Of a DNA stretch of 64,000 nt, positions 49,300 through 57,124 are shown piece by piece. Below the pieces are notes generated by a model. That model was not told the DNA's origin. It saw only the letters and a list, made by a program, of their open reading frames with translations, and did no database searches. The stretch lies in NCBI RefSeq assembly GCF_026239695.1, contig NZ_JAPIVS010000003.1, positions 1-64,000 on the forward strand, in the 5' to 3' direction. Within the stretch, counting starts at the first letter, position 1; each line of letters begins with the position of its first letter. This DNA comes from Pedobacter sp. MC2016-15. GTDB lineage: Bacteria > Bacteroidota > Bacteroidia > Sphingobacteriales > Sphingobacteriaceae. The position numbers were made by a program, and so were the translations under genes.

Positions 49300-49887
49300 A
49301 TGAAAAAATTGATACTATCGGCATTATTTATTTGCTTTAGTGTAATTGCATTTGGCCAGGTACTGCCAAGTTTCCAGTTTGGTATAAAAGGGGGTACAAA
49401 CCTTTCCAAGCTGACAACGGATAATACGTTGGGAAGTGACAACCGTTCAGGTTATTACGCAGGGGTCTGGGCAAGGTTGGGTGCTGCGGGCATACACTTT
49501 CAGCCGGAGCTTTACCTGGCAGGAAAAAACTCGACATTAACCAACGACGCCGGACTGGAAAACAAAGTGAGATTGACGAGTCTGGATGTGCCTTTACTGG
49601 TTGGTACCAAGATCGGTGCAGCTGGTGTGGGACTTCGTTTAAATACAGGACCGGTAGTGTCCTTTATCCTGGATGACAAACAGTCATTTGGTGATGCCGC
49701 TGGCAGCGTGTTCAGAGGACAGTTCAAAAATCAATCGGTAGCATGGCAGTTTGGGGCGGGATTTGACTTCGGAAAACTGGGGGTGGATCTACGATATGAG
49801 ACAGGATTGTCCAAAATTGGGAAATCCGGTTATGATGACAGTAGACTGAACTTATTTACCCTCGGATTGGCATTGCGCGTTTTTTAA
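49300..49887 (+). CDS. Outer membrane beta-barrel (porin-like) protein
   Basis: A 195-aa exported protein with signal peptide MKKLILSALFICFSVIAFG cut before Gln21. The mature part is a small barrel of alternating hydrophobic strands, starting FQFGIKGGTNLSKL, a start typical of the PorT/OmpW-like outer-membrane barrel proteins of Bacteroidota, and ending LALRVF with the C-terminal Phe recognised by the Bam machinery. The specific role is unknown. It is divergent from the histidine kinase by 64 bases and followed by a strong terminator. Confidence 0.85.
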   Translation: MKKLILSALFICFSVIAFGQVLPSFQFGIKGGTNLSKLTTDNTLGSDNRSGYYAGVWARLGAAGIHFQPELYLAGKNSTLTNDAGLENKVRLTSLDVPLLVGTKIGAAGVGLRLNTGPVVSFILDDKQSFGDAAGSVFRGQFKNQSVAWQFGAGFDFGKLGVDLRYETGLSKIGKSGYDDSRLNLFTLGLALRVF

Positions 49888-49912
49888 TCTGGTATATCGT
49901 ATTAGCAAAATT

Positions 49913-49947
49913 AAAAGGGTAATCCTCATAGGATTACCCTTTTTTTG
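49913..49947 (+). terminator. Terminator after the beta-barrel gene
   Basis: A perfect 14-bp stem (AAAAGGGTAATCCT and complement) around CAT is followed by a run of Ts. Confidence 0.9.
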
Positions 49948-49995
49948 GCGTCAAATTTGCAGCGTTCTTGTTCCCCACCTAAACCCTGAACTGCT

Positions 49996-50274
49996 ATGAA
50001 TATCAAAGACTTATTATTAAACGGAAGTAGCTTTTTATTGTTGATGAAACAATACGCAATTGATATCGCTGATATCAAAATTAAAGATGAAGAACTGTTG
50101 GCTGACCAGTTTTTCAAACACCCGGAACTATCAAAGGAAAGTATCTGTATCGAAGGAAAAAACCAGGACGGAATTATCAATTTCTTTGGAACCTTACACT
50201 ACAATCTGTTTAATAAACTGGCAGTATTTGAAATGCACGGATTTGAAAAAACCGCAACCGAAGAACTGAATTAG
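49996..50274 (+). CDS. Hypothetical 92-aa protein
   Basis: A short soluble protein (MNIKDLLLNGSSFLLLMKQY onward) with mixed acidic and hydrophobic residues and no motif I know. It starts at an ATG after an isolated terminator and has no upstream partner. Its stop overlaps the stop of the convergent YihY/BrkB gene by 4 bases. The clean frame between well-defined neighbours makes it likely to be real. Confidence 0.6.
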   Translation: MNIKDLLLNGSSFLLLMKQYAIDIADIKIKDEELLADQFFKHPELSKESICIEGKNQDGIINFFGTLHYNLFNKLAVFEMHGFEKTATEELN

Positions 50275-51191
50275 TTTGTTTTCAGCACCTCTTTGATCTC
50301 ATAATTAAACGCTCCTTTAATGGGGCGTATGGGAGTCTCTTGTGCATCACTCAGCACTTTCACAAAGCAGGCGCCGAAGTAAAAGATAAAAGAAGAGTAA
50401 AAAACGAACAGCATAATCAGTACAATAGATCCTGACGCTCCGTAGATATTTCCAATATTACTAAGTGGTAAAGCGAAACGGAGAATATACTTACCCAGCG
50501 TAAATAGAATCCCTGTAAGTAGTCCGCCCCTGATAGAGGAGATCCAGGTAGGCCTGCCGTTAGTAAGGAATTTAAAAAGCACACTGAACCAGGTAGTCAC
50601 AATAATAATAAACAGTATCTGATTGAGGATGATCAGGAACACCTTTCCGGCCGTAGGTGCGGCAGTGTTGATATATGGGCCAATAAACGCCTGGATACTA
50701 TCTGTAAGCAGACCTACAAAAAATAGTAAACCTGCAACCAGGATAATAATAAATGCCCTTGCCCTGATTTTTAACTTAAAAAGAAAGCTTGAATGCTCTT
50801 TTATACCGATCGACCAGATCTGGTCCATTGAATTTTTGATTACACTAAAGAGTGTAGTTGCAACAAACAGGAAGAACACAAAACTGACCAGAGTAGCATA
50901 CCATTGATGATCAATACCCCGGATGTTCCTAAGCGTTTGCCTGATCTGTGTGGTACTGCTTTCATCAAGAATACTGGACAAACGTTCAAAAATCCTCGTT
51001 ACCAGTATTTTACGGTCCATAAAAAAACCGAATAACCTGATCAGAATCAATAATATAGGTGGTAAGGCGAAGTTAGTGAAAAATGCTGTAGCACCTGCCA
51101 GTCTCAACGGGTCATTCTTCTGGAACAGTTTAAATGCTGACCTGAGGTGTTCAGAAAATAAGCGGGTTCGTTGAATAATGTTATGGGACAT
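50271..51191 (-). CDS. YihY/BrkB family integral membrane protein
   Basis: A 306-aa inner membrane protein with about six membrane segments. The family pattern is visible: AGATAFFTNFALPPILLI near residues 28-45, IWSIGIKEHSSFLFKLK near 126-142, and SIVLIMLFVFYSSFIFYFGA near 258-277. The family has been called ribonuclease BN or serum-resistance BrkB in the past, but its real function is unclear. It is single, on the minus strand, and converges with the 92-aa gene. Confidence 0.88.
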   Translation of the reverse strand: MSHNIIQRTRLFSEHLRSAFKLFQKNDPLRLAGATAFFTNFALPPILLILIRLFGFFMDRKILVTRIFERLSSILDESSTTQIRQTLRNIRGIDHQWYATLVSFVFFLFVATTLFSVIKNSMDQIWSIGIKEHSSFLFKLKIRARAFIIILVAGLLFFVGLLTDSIQAFIGPYINTAAPTAGKVFLIILNQILFIIIVTTWFSVLFKFLTNGRPTWISSIRGGLLTGILFTLGKYILRFALPLSNIGNIYGASGSIVLIMLFVFYSSFIFYFGACFVKVLSDAQETPIRPIKGAFNYEIKEVLKTN

Positions 51192-51250
51192 GCCTCCTTG
51201 ATTACAGCTAATGTCCGAAATTACAGATTTTTTTTGAATCAGCTGACATT

Positions 51251-51283
51251 GAAATGAGAAAGCAGCGGAGGCACTGCTTTCTC
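51251..51283 (-). terminator. Hairpin after hppD
   Basis: GAGAAAGCAG pairs with CTGCTTTCTC around an 8-base loop, 11 bases after the hppD stop on the minus strand. The tail (ATTTCAATG) is only modestly T-rich. Confidence 0.55.
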
Positions 51284-51293
51284 TTTCTCTGAT

Positions 51294-52421
51294 TTACAGG
51301 TTTCCGCGTAACTCCTGTTCGCGCTCCAGCGACTCAAACAGCGCCTTGAAATTGCCTGCCCCGAAAGACTGTGCACCTTTCCGCTGAATGATTTCGAAGA
51401 ACAGGGTAGGGCGGTCCTGCACAGGTTTTGTGAAAATCTGTAACAGGTAACCTTCTTCATCGTAGTCTACCAAAATCCCCAGTTCCTGCAGCGGTGCAAT
51501 ATCTTCATCAATTTTACCCACCCGTTCCAGCAAAGTTTCATAATAAGCAAGTGGTGGCGGACTCAAAAATTCTACTCCCCTGGCTTTCATTGCCCTTACG
51601 GTACTGATGATGTCATGTGTAGCTACGGCGATATGCTGAACGCCTTCACCCTCATAAAACTCCAGATATTCTTCGATCTGAGACTTCTTTTTGCCCTCTG
51701 CAGGTTCATTTATAGGAAATTTCACATATCCGTTCTTATTGCTCATTACCTTGCTCATCAGGGCAGAGTATTCGGTATTGATCTGCTTGTCATCAAATGA
51801 AAGGATGTTTCTGAAGCCCATCACATCTTCATACCATTTTACGGCTTCATTCATCCTGTTCCAGCCCACGTTACCTACGCAGTGATCAATGTACAGCAGT
51901 CCGGTACTTTCAGGCTGATAACCACCTTCAATAGCTACATATCCCGGCATAAAGGCACCTGTATAATTCTTTCTTTCAATAAATAGGTGCACTGTCTCAC
52001 CGTAGGTATAAATCCCGGCAGTGCGGATCTCTCCGAATTCATCAGTCAGGGTTTGAGGTACCTGATAGGATTTTGCCCCCCTTTTAATTGTTTCTTCGTA
52101 GGATTTGTAGGCATCATCCACCCAAAGTGCCAGAATTTTTACACCGTCACCATGTTTTTTGATGTGCTCCATGATTGGGCCCTCAGACTTCAGGGGGGTA
52201 GTTAAAACCAACCTGATCTTTCCCTGCTGCAGAACGTATGAAGCTCTGTCCCTTAGGCCGGTTTCAGGACCAGCATAAGCCACACTGTTAAAGCCAAAGG
52301 CCGTTTTATAAAAGTGTGCTGATTGTTTGGCATTTCCTACATACAGCTCCACATGGTCTGTCCCGTTGAGCGGAAGGAAATCCTGCGTTAATGTTTCTTT
52401 TTCTACAAATTGAGTTTGCAT
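51294..52421 (-). CDS. hppD: 4-hydroxyphenylpyruvate dioxygenase
   Basis: A 375-aa Fe(II) dioxygenase that turns 4-hydroxyphenylpyruvate into homogentisate. The three iron ligands are visible: His180 in YIDHCVGNV, His263 in VQHIAVATHD, and Glu343 in LFFEIIQRKG. Two vicinal-oxygen-chelate domains fill the protein. Length is typical. It follows hmgA by 37 bases in the leftward unit, so the two consecutive steps of tyrosine breakdown are co-transcribed. Confidence 0.97.
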   Translation of the reverse strand: MQTQFVEKETLTQDFLPLNGTDHVELYVGNAKQSAHFYKTAFGFNSVAYAGPETGLRDRASYVLQQGKIRLVLTTPLKSEGPIMEHIKKHGDGVKILALWVDDAYKSYEETIKRGAKSYQVPQTLTDEFGEIRTAGIYTYGETVHLFIERKNYTGAFMPGYVAIEGGYQPESTGLLYIDHCVGNVGWNRMNEAVKWYEDVMGFRNILSFDDKQINTEYSALMSKVMSNKNGYVKFPINEPAEGKKKSQIEEYLEFYEGEGVQHIAVATHDIISTVRAMKARGVEFLSPPPLAYYETLLERVGKIDEDIAPLQELGILVDYDEEGYLLQIFTKPVQDRPTLFFEIIQRKGAQSFGAGNFKALFESLEREQELRGNL

Positions 52422-52458
52422 GATTTTTTATTTAATTTTTCGTTAGTATCAGTTTTTG

Positions 52459-53625
52459 TTATTCTATATTGATCTGCCAGCTCTTGTGGTAGCTTTCGTC
52501 TTCAATTTTTACAGCATCTTCTGTAAGCATCAGCGGGCGAAAGGGATCGATCATTACGGCCAGTTCTTCAGTTTTTTCCTTTCCTATGGATTTCTCTACA
52601 GTACCCGGGTGCGGTCCGTGGGGGATACCGCCGGGATGCAGCGTAATCTGTCCCTTGACCACGCTCTTTCTGCTCATGAAATCACCATCTACATAATATA
52701 AAACTTCATCACTGTCAACATTACTGTGATTATAGGGAGCAGGAATGGAGAGTGGGTGGTAGTCGTATTTGCGGGGTACAAAAGAGCAGATGACGAAATT
52801 ATGTCCTTCAAAGGTTTGGTGCACCGGAGGCGGCTGATGCAAACGGCCTGTGATCGGCTCAAAGTCGTGTATGGAAAAAGCCCAGGGGTAGTGAAAGCCA
52901 TCCCAGCCCACAAAGTCGAAGGGATGTGTACCATAGGTATAAGGATAGATGAGACCTTGTTTCTTGATGAGCACTTTAAAATCTCCCAGTTCATCATTGG
53001 TCTCCAGTTCTGTGGGTTTCCTGATGTCGCGTTCGCAATAAGGAGAATGTTCCATCAGCTGTCCGTACTCATTCCTGTAGCGTTTGGGGCTGCGGATGGG
53101 GCTAAAGCTCTCCACGATAAACAAACGGTTTTTCTCGTCGTCGAACTGCAGCTGATAAATTGTGCCGCGCGGTACTACAAGATAATCACCGTAACTGAAC
53201 CTGATCTTTCCAAACCCGGTTTTTAGCAGTCCTGAACCCTCATGGATGAAGATCACCTCATCGGCCTGGCTGTTTTTGTAGAAGTAATCCGTCATGGATT
53301 TCCGCGGAGCGGCGAGCGAAATGTGCAGGTCGCTGTTCACCAGCACAGGCTTCCTGCTTTGCAGGTAATCATCTTCTGGCGCGATATTAAAACCGATCAG
53401 CGAAGTGTGCTTCAGGTGTTTCTCCCTGGCGATTTTGGGCTCTACCGAATACGGTTCGCCCAGTGACTTGACGATTGTTGGGGGATGACAGTGATAAACA
53501 AGCGAGTATAAACTTGAAAACCCTTCTGTGGATACCAGTTCCTCTGCATAAAGCTCGCCGTTTGGTTTACGGAAAACAGTATGCCTTTTAGGCGGAATGG
53601 TACCTAAAGTATGATAAATGGGCAT
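52459..53625 (-). CDS. hmgA: Homogentisate 1,2-dioxygenase
   Basis: A 388-aa cupin-type Fe(II) dioxygenase that opens the homogentisate ring to maleylacetoacetate. Recognisable parts include the N-terminal HTLGTIPPKRHTVFR, the central VGWDGFHYPWAFSIHDFEP, HQTFEGHNFVICSF and the C-terminal ITLHPGGIPHGPHPG, whose His residues belong to the metal and substrate site. It is shorter than the human enzyme (445 aa), as usual in Bacteroidota. It heads the leftward hmgA-hppD unit and is divergent from fumarylacetoacetase. Confidence 0.93.
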   Translation of the reverse strand: MPIYHTLGTIPPKRHTVFRKPNGELYAEELVSTEGFSSLYSLVYHCHPPTIVKSLGEPYSVEPKIAREKHLKHTSLIGFNIAPEDDYLQSRKPVLVNSDLHISLAAPRKSMTDYFYKNSQADEVIFIHEGSGLLKTGFGKIRFSYGDYLVVPRGTIYQLQFDDEKNRLFIVESFSPIRSPKRYRNEYGQLMEHSPYCERDIRKPTELETNDELGDFKVLIKKQGLIYPYTYGTHPFDFVGWDGFHYPWAFSIHDFEPITGRLHQPPPVHQTFEGHNFVICSFVPRKYDYHPLSIPAPYNHSNVDSDEVLYYVDGDFMSRKSVVKGQITLHPGGIPHGPHPGTVEKSIGKEKTEELAVMIDPFRPLMLTEDAVKIEDESYHKSWQINIE

Positions 53626-53962
53626 AACTATAGGAATATATATTGGTTAAAATATGGGAACGTATAAAAAACGTGAGAACGTTAAATACACTGAATTGCT
53701 GGGAAGAGCTTAAATGGAGTACTGGGCAAAAATGAGCTTAGAGAGCATAGCATATCTGAAGGAAGCCAAAACCTGGCTGGAAATCCGTTCCTGATATTTG
53801 ATATTGCTATTTGTCATATAATACGTTTGCTAATTTAAGAATTAAATCAGCAGTAATCAAAATTATCCTTAGATTCTAATTGTTGTAGATTTAAATCATA
53901 TTCCATTGAAAATCTCTAGCTTTGATCTATATCAAGCGTAACCGCTGCCAAACATAAACTAT
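53626..53962. other. 337-base divergent region between hmgA and the FAH-family gene
   Basis: AT-rich with no convincing gene. It holds three ACGT cores at 53660, 53671 and 53679, nearest hmgA, and a good -7 element for the rightward gene. A 26-codon frame (53714-53794) was not accepted. The area is the likely control region for tyrosine catabolism. Confidence 0.55.
53917..53924 (+). promoter_or_regulatory. Putative -7 element of the FAH-family gene
   Basis: TAGCTTTG is an exact TAnnTTTG match, 38 bases before the ATG. The best -33 candidate, TTTA, is at a rather long 23-base spacing. Confidence 0.45.
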
Positions 53963-54958
53963 ATGAAGCTAGTATCTTACATAACAGAAGACAGAGAGCA
54001 CCTGGGGGTTTTCGTCAATGGTCATATCTATAACCTCCATTCCTGTGATAAGCAAATTCCAAATGACATGAATGCATTTCTGAAGGATGCCGAAGTGCTG
54101 ATGGAACGGGCACTGGCAATTGATGCCAAAATTAAATCTGCTGAAATAGAACCCAAAGAAGAGGCCTTCTATGAAGTGATCGCGCCGGTACCACATCCTG
54201 CGTCATGCCGCGACGGTTATGCATTCCGCCAGCATGTAGCTGCTGCACGGAGAAACAGGAAAGTGGATATGATTGCCGAGTTCGACCAGTATCCTATATT
54301 TTACTTTACCAACCACAACGCTGTCAGCGGGCCCGGGGAGATCGAATGTATGCCGGATCATTTCCAGAAACTGGATTTTGAACTGGAGGTAGCTATTGTG
54401 ATCGGGAAAAAGGGAAGGAATATCACTGCTGCCGAAGCCGATAGTTATATTGCCGGGTACATGATCATGAATGATATGAGTGCACGCACACTTCAGATGG
54501 AGGAAATGCTGCTCAACCTGGGGCCTGCAAAGGGTAAAGATTTTTCTACTATAATTGGTCCATGGCTGGTTACTCCTGATGAGCTTGAAGAATTTCGTAC
54601 CGATGCCAAACCGGGACATACCGGTAATGCCTATAACTTAAAGATGACCTGTACAGTGAACGGCAAGCAGGTATCGGCAGGGAATATGGCAGATATGGAC
54701 TGGACCTTTGCGGAAATTATAGAACGCTGTGCTTATGGTGTGGATATCCTTCCTGGTGATGTAATCGGATCAGGAACCGTTGGAACGGGATGCTTTCTGG
54801 AACTCAATGGTACCGGTCTTTTGAATGATCCCAATTATCAGCCTCAATGGTTGCAGGATGGGGATGTGGTAGAGATGGAGATTACAGGTCTTGGCCGTTT
54901 GAGCAATACCATCCGCAAGGCTGACACAGATTTTTCTATCTTAGCACTAAAAAAATAA
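53963..54958 (+). CDS. Fumarylacetoacetate hydrolase family protein
   Basis: A 331-aa FAH-fold enzyme, here most likely fumarylacetoacetase, giving fumarate and acetoacetate. The metal site carboxylates lie in LDFELEVAIVIGKKGRN near residues 137-153 and the later YMIMNDMSARTLQ near 171-183; DVIGSGTVGTGC near 273-284 is the C-terminal family motif. It is divergent from hmgA-hppD, which supports the tyrosine-pathway role over other FAH-family reactions. It overlaps the next gene by one base (TAATG). Confidence 0.9.
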   Translation: MKLVSYITEDREHLGVFVNGHIYNLHSCDKQIPNDMNAFLKDAEVLMERALAIDAKIKSAEIEPKEEAFYEVIAPVPHPASCRDGYAFRQHVAAARRNRKVDMIAEFDQYPIFYFTNHNAVSGPGEIECMPDHFQKLDFELEVAIVIGKKGRNITAAEADSYIAGYMIMNDMSARTLQMEEMLLNLGPAKGKDFSTIIGPWLVTPDELEEFRTDAKPGHTGNAYNLKMTCTVNGKQVSAGNMADMDWTFAEIIERCAYGVDILPGDVIGSGTVGTGCFLELNGTGLLNDPNYQPQWLQDGDVVEMEITGLGRLSNTIRKADTDFSILALKK

Positions 54959-55851
54959 TGCTTAGCCTCAATGTTTCCGAGTTAACTCCTGCCCAGCTTC
55001 AGAACTATATGCATTATGCTGTAGCACCAAGGCCCATTTGCTTCGCGACAACTGTGGATAAGGCGGGAAATGTAAATCTGAGTCCTTTCAGTTTTTTCAA
55101 TATGTTTAGTACAAATCCACCGATGTGTATATTTTCTCCTGCCAGAAGGGTACGGGACAATACGACCAAACATACGCTGGAGAATATCCTGGAGGTGAAG
55201 GAGTGTGTTATTAATATCGTCAATTATCCCATGGTGCAGCAGATGAGCCTGGCGAGTACCGAATATGCAAAAGGTATCAACGAATTTGAGAAGGCCGGTT
55301 TTACCATGCAGGCTTCGCAGTTGGTAAGGCCACCGCGGGTTGCCGAGGCTCCGGTGCAGATGGAGTGTATAGTAAAGGAGGTTATCCATCTTGGGGAGCA
55401 GCCCGGGGCAGGTAATCTGGTGCTGGCAGAAGTAAAGCTGATCCATATCAAAGAAGAGATTCTGGACAACGAAGGCAAGATTGATCAGGCTAAGATCGAC
55501 CTGGTGGCGCGGCTGGGGGGTGACTGGTATTGCCGTGTCACACAGGATAACCTGTTTCAGGTGGCGAAGCCCCTAACTACACTGGGGATAGGGGTGGATG
55601 CACTGCCAAAGCAGGTTAGAAATTCATATGTGCTCACCGGAAATGACCTCGGCATGCTGGGAAATATCGAACATATACCTTCAGAAGAAGAAATCGATAT
55701 GATCAGGAATGATGAAGCTGTAAAAGAGGTGCTGGATGCCACGATTGGTGATGCGGTAAACCGTCAGCGTGAATTACATGAACTGGCAAAAGAAATGCTC
55801 AAAAGAGGTGAAGTGCTCAGTGCCTTAAAAGTAGTACTGCTGGAAAGTTAA
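54958..55851 (+). CDS. Flavin reductase-like FMN-binding split-barrel protein
   Basis: A 297-aa protein. The first 200 residues form the FMN-binding split barrel of the flavin-reductase/DIM6-NTAB group (VAPRPICFATTVDKAGNVNL near 20-39, SPFSFFNMFSTNPPMC near 41-56). The last 80 residues are a helical extension. Because it is translationally coupled to the fumarylacetoacetase gene, it probably acts in or beside aromatic catabolism, but no flavin-dependent step is known in the homogentisate route. No monooxygenase partner is adjacent. Its end overlaps the convergent NlpC/P60 gene by 4 bases. Confidence 0.82.
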   Translation: MLSLNVSELTPAQLQNYMHYAVAPRPICFATTVDKAGNVNLSPFSFFNMFSTNPPMCIFSPARRVRDNTTKHTLENILEVKECVINIVNYPMVQQMSLASTEYAKGINEFEKAGFTMQASQLVRPPRVAEAPVQMECIVKEVIHLGEQPGAGNLVLAEVKLIHIKEEILDNEGKIDQAKIDLVARLGGDWYCRVTQDNLFQVAKPLTTLGIGVDALPKQVRNSYVLTGNDLGMLGNIEHIPSEEEIDMIRNDEAVKEVLDATIGDAVNRQRELHELAKEMLKRGEVLSALKVVLLES

Positions 55852-56363
55852 AGAATACTTACGGCTTTCATCAGCCTGCTGCGGTAATAGGCATTGAGGG
55901 TAGTGATCGTTACGCCATGTGCCTTCCCCGAGGTAGAATGGATAAAGTGTATCGTATCACACTCTATCTCTGCAATAATGCCTACGTGGCCTACAACCCG
56001 TCTGCGTGGATTGGTTCCCGTGAATACCAGTACATCCCCAACTTTTGCATTCTCCAGTTTGATTGGTTTTCCGGCTACATTAAATTCCGTTGATGAGCGC
56101 GGAACATCAAAACCGAAATTGTGAAAAACATAGCTGACAAATCCCGAGCAGTCGAAACCTACCGAGGGGTTACTGCAGGCGTAACGGTAAGGAACACCGA
56201 TCATTGTTTTTGCAAAGCTGATCAGTTTGCTTGCCGGTGTTTCAGTACTAAAGTGTGAATTGAGCTTGTCGACCAGTTCCCTGTACTTTGCAGGAACCGT
56301 CTGCGCTTCGCCGGAGGTGGCGAAAAACAGACTGAAAAAGAATAAAATGAGGACTTTTTTCAT
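55848..56363 (-). CDS. Secreted NlpC/P60 cysteine peptidase
   Basis: A 171-aa exported protein with signal peptide MKKVLILFFFSLFFATSGEA. The NlpC/P60 catalytic residues are Cys72 in FDCSGFV, His126 in VVGHVGII and a third polar residue, probably His142 in FIHSTSG. Such enzymes cut the gamma-D-Glu-meso-DAP bond or related links in peptidoglycan stems, which fits the DAP-type wall here. I chose the ATG at 56363 because it starts the signal peptide; 50 codons upstream are unlike coding sequence. TATCTTTA, one base off the -7 consensus, precedes it. Confidence 0.9.
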   Translation of the reverse strand: MKKVLILFFFSLFFATSGEAQTVPAKYRELVDKLNSHFSTETPASKLISFAKTMIGVPYRYACSNPSVGFDCSGFVSYVFHNFGFDVPRSSTEFNVAGKPIKLENAKVGDVLVFTGTNPRRRVVGHVGIIAEIECDTIHFIHSTSGKAHGVTITTLNAYYRSRLMKAVSIL

Positions 56364-56407
56364 ATTATTTGCCCTAAAGATATTAAAATAATATTCATTA
56401 GGACAAA

Positions 56408-56431
56408 TACCCCATAAAAAATTATGGGGTA
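56408..56431 (-). terminator. Hairpin across the SDR stop codon
   Basis: TACCCCATAA pairs with TTATGGGGTA around four bases, and the stem includes the SDR stop. The downstream sequence on the minus strand is TTTGTCC, a weak T-run. Confidence 0.45.
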
Positions 56432-57123
56432 GTAACGGCAACGGGAAGAATCTTACCGTTAAAGAATTTATGGCCCGTTGCAGCGAAATCAGCAACATAT
56501 TTGCCCATTTCAAAGGCCATCACAGGTGATTCATATCCAGGGAAGGCCTGCTCCAGCATTTCTGTTTGTGCAGAACCCAGTGCCAGGCAGTTCACTTTGA
56601 CTCCGGTATCTGCAAGCTCATAGGCCAGGCATTCTGTCAATGTGGCCAGGGCTCCTTTACTCGAAGAATAGGCCGCAAGACCGGGAAACTTTACACTACC
56701 CTGGAAACCTCCCATACTACTGATATTTACAATATGGCCGCCGGCTTGCATCAGCGGCTGTACATTTTTGATCATATTGAAGTGACCTATGACATTGCTC
56801 TGGAACATATTCTGCATATCCTCTGCGGTAGTGTCGGCGAAAGATTTGTTGACCAGTGCTCCTGCATTGTTGATCAGGATATCTACATGGCCCAAACGCT
56901 GTTGAAGAAATGGTACCAGCGCTGCATAGTCGTCATGTACAATGTCAAATTCAACAGGCAGCAGTGTACAATCGGGGTTAATGCTGCGTGCAATTTCCAG
57001 CAGTTTCCGCAGTTTATCGGCAGATCTGGCAATGCAAACCACCTTGTTTTCCGTTTTTAAAGTAAATTCCAATGCGGTTTCGAAACCTATTCCACTGCTG
57101 GCGCCTGTTAATACAATATTCAT
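56422..57123 (-). CDS. Short-chain dehydrogenase/reductase next to phenylalanine hydroxylase
   Basis: A 233-aa classical SDR. The nucleotide motif TGASSGIG is at residues 6-13, NNAG near 87-90, the catalytic Ser in NISSMG near 137, and YSSSK near 154-158. It starts one base after the stop of the phenylalanine hydroxylase gene, so they are surely co-transcribed. Phenylalanine hydroxylases need a reduced pterin, and dihydropteridine and sepiapterin reductases are SDRs. A pterin-reducing role is an attractive inference, but the sequence alone does not exclude another substrate. Confidence 0.85.
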   Translation of the reverse strand: MNIVLTGASSGIGFETALEFTLKTENKVVCIARSADKLRKLLEIARSINPDCTLLPVEFDIVHDDYAALVPFLQQRLGHVDILINNAGALVNKSFADTTAEDMQNMFQSNVIGHFNMIKNVQPLMQAGGHIVNISSMGGFQGSVKFPGLAAYSSSKGALATLTECLAYELADTGVKVNCLALGSAQTEMLEQAFPGYESPVMAFEMGKYVADFAATGHKFFNGKILPVAVTTP

Positions 57124-57124
57124 C

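Noticed and set aside
51193..51199. AAGGAGG directly upstream of the YihY/BrkB start
   Set aside because: Only one base separates it from the ATG, too close for a working Shine-Dalgarno interaction.
53714..53794. 26-codon frame between hmgA and the FAH-family gene
   Set aside because: It is short, shows no conserved pattern that I recognise and lies in a control region. It could be a leader peptide but nothing supports that.
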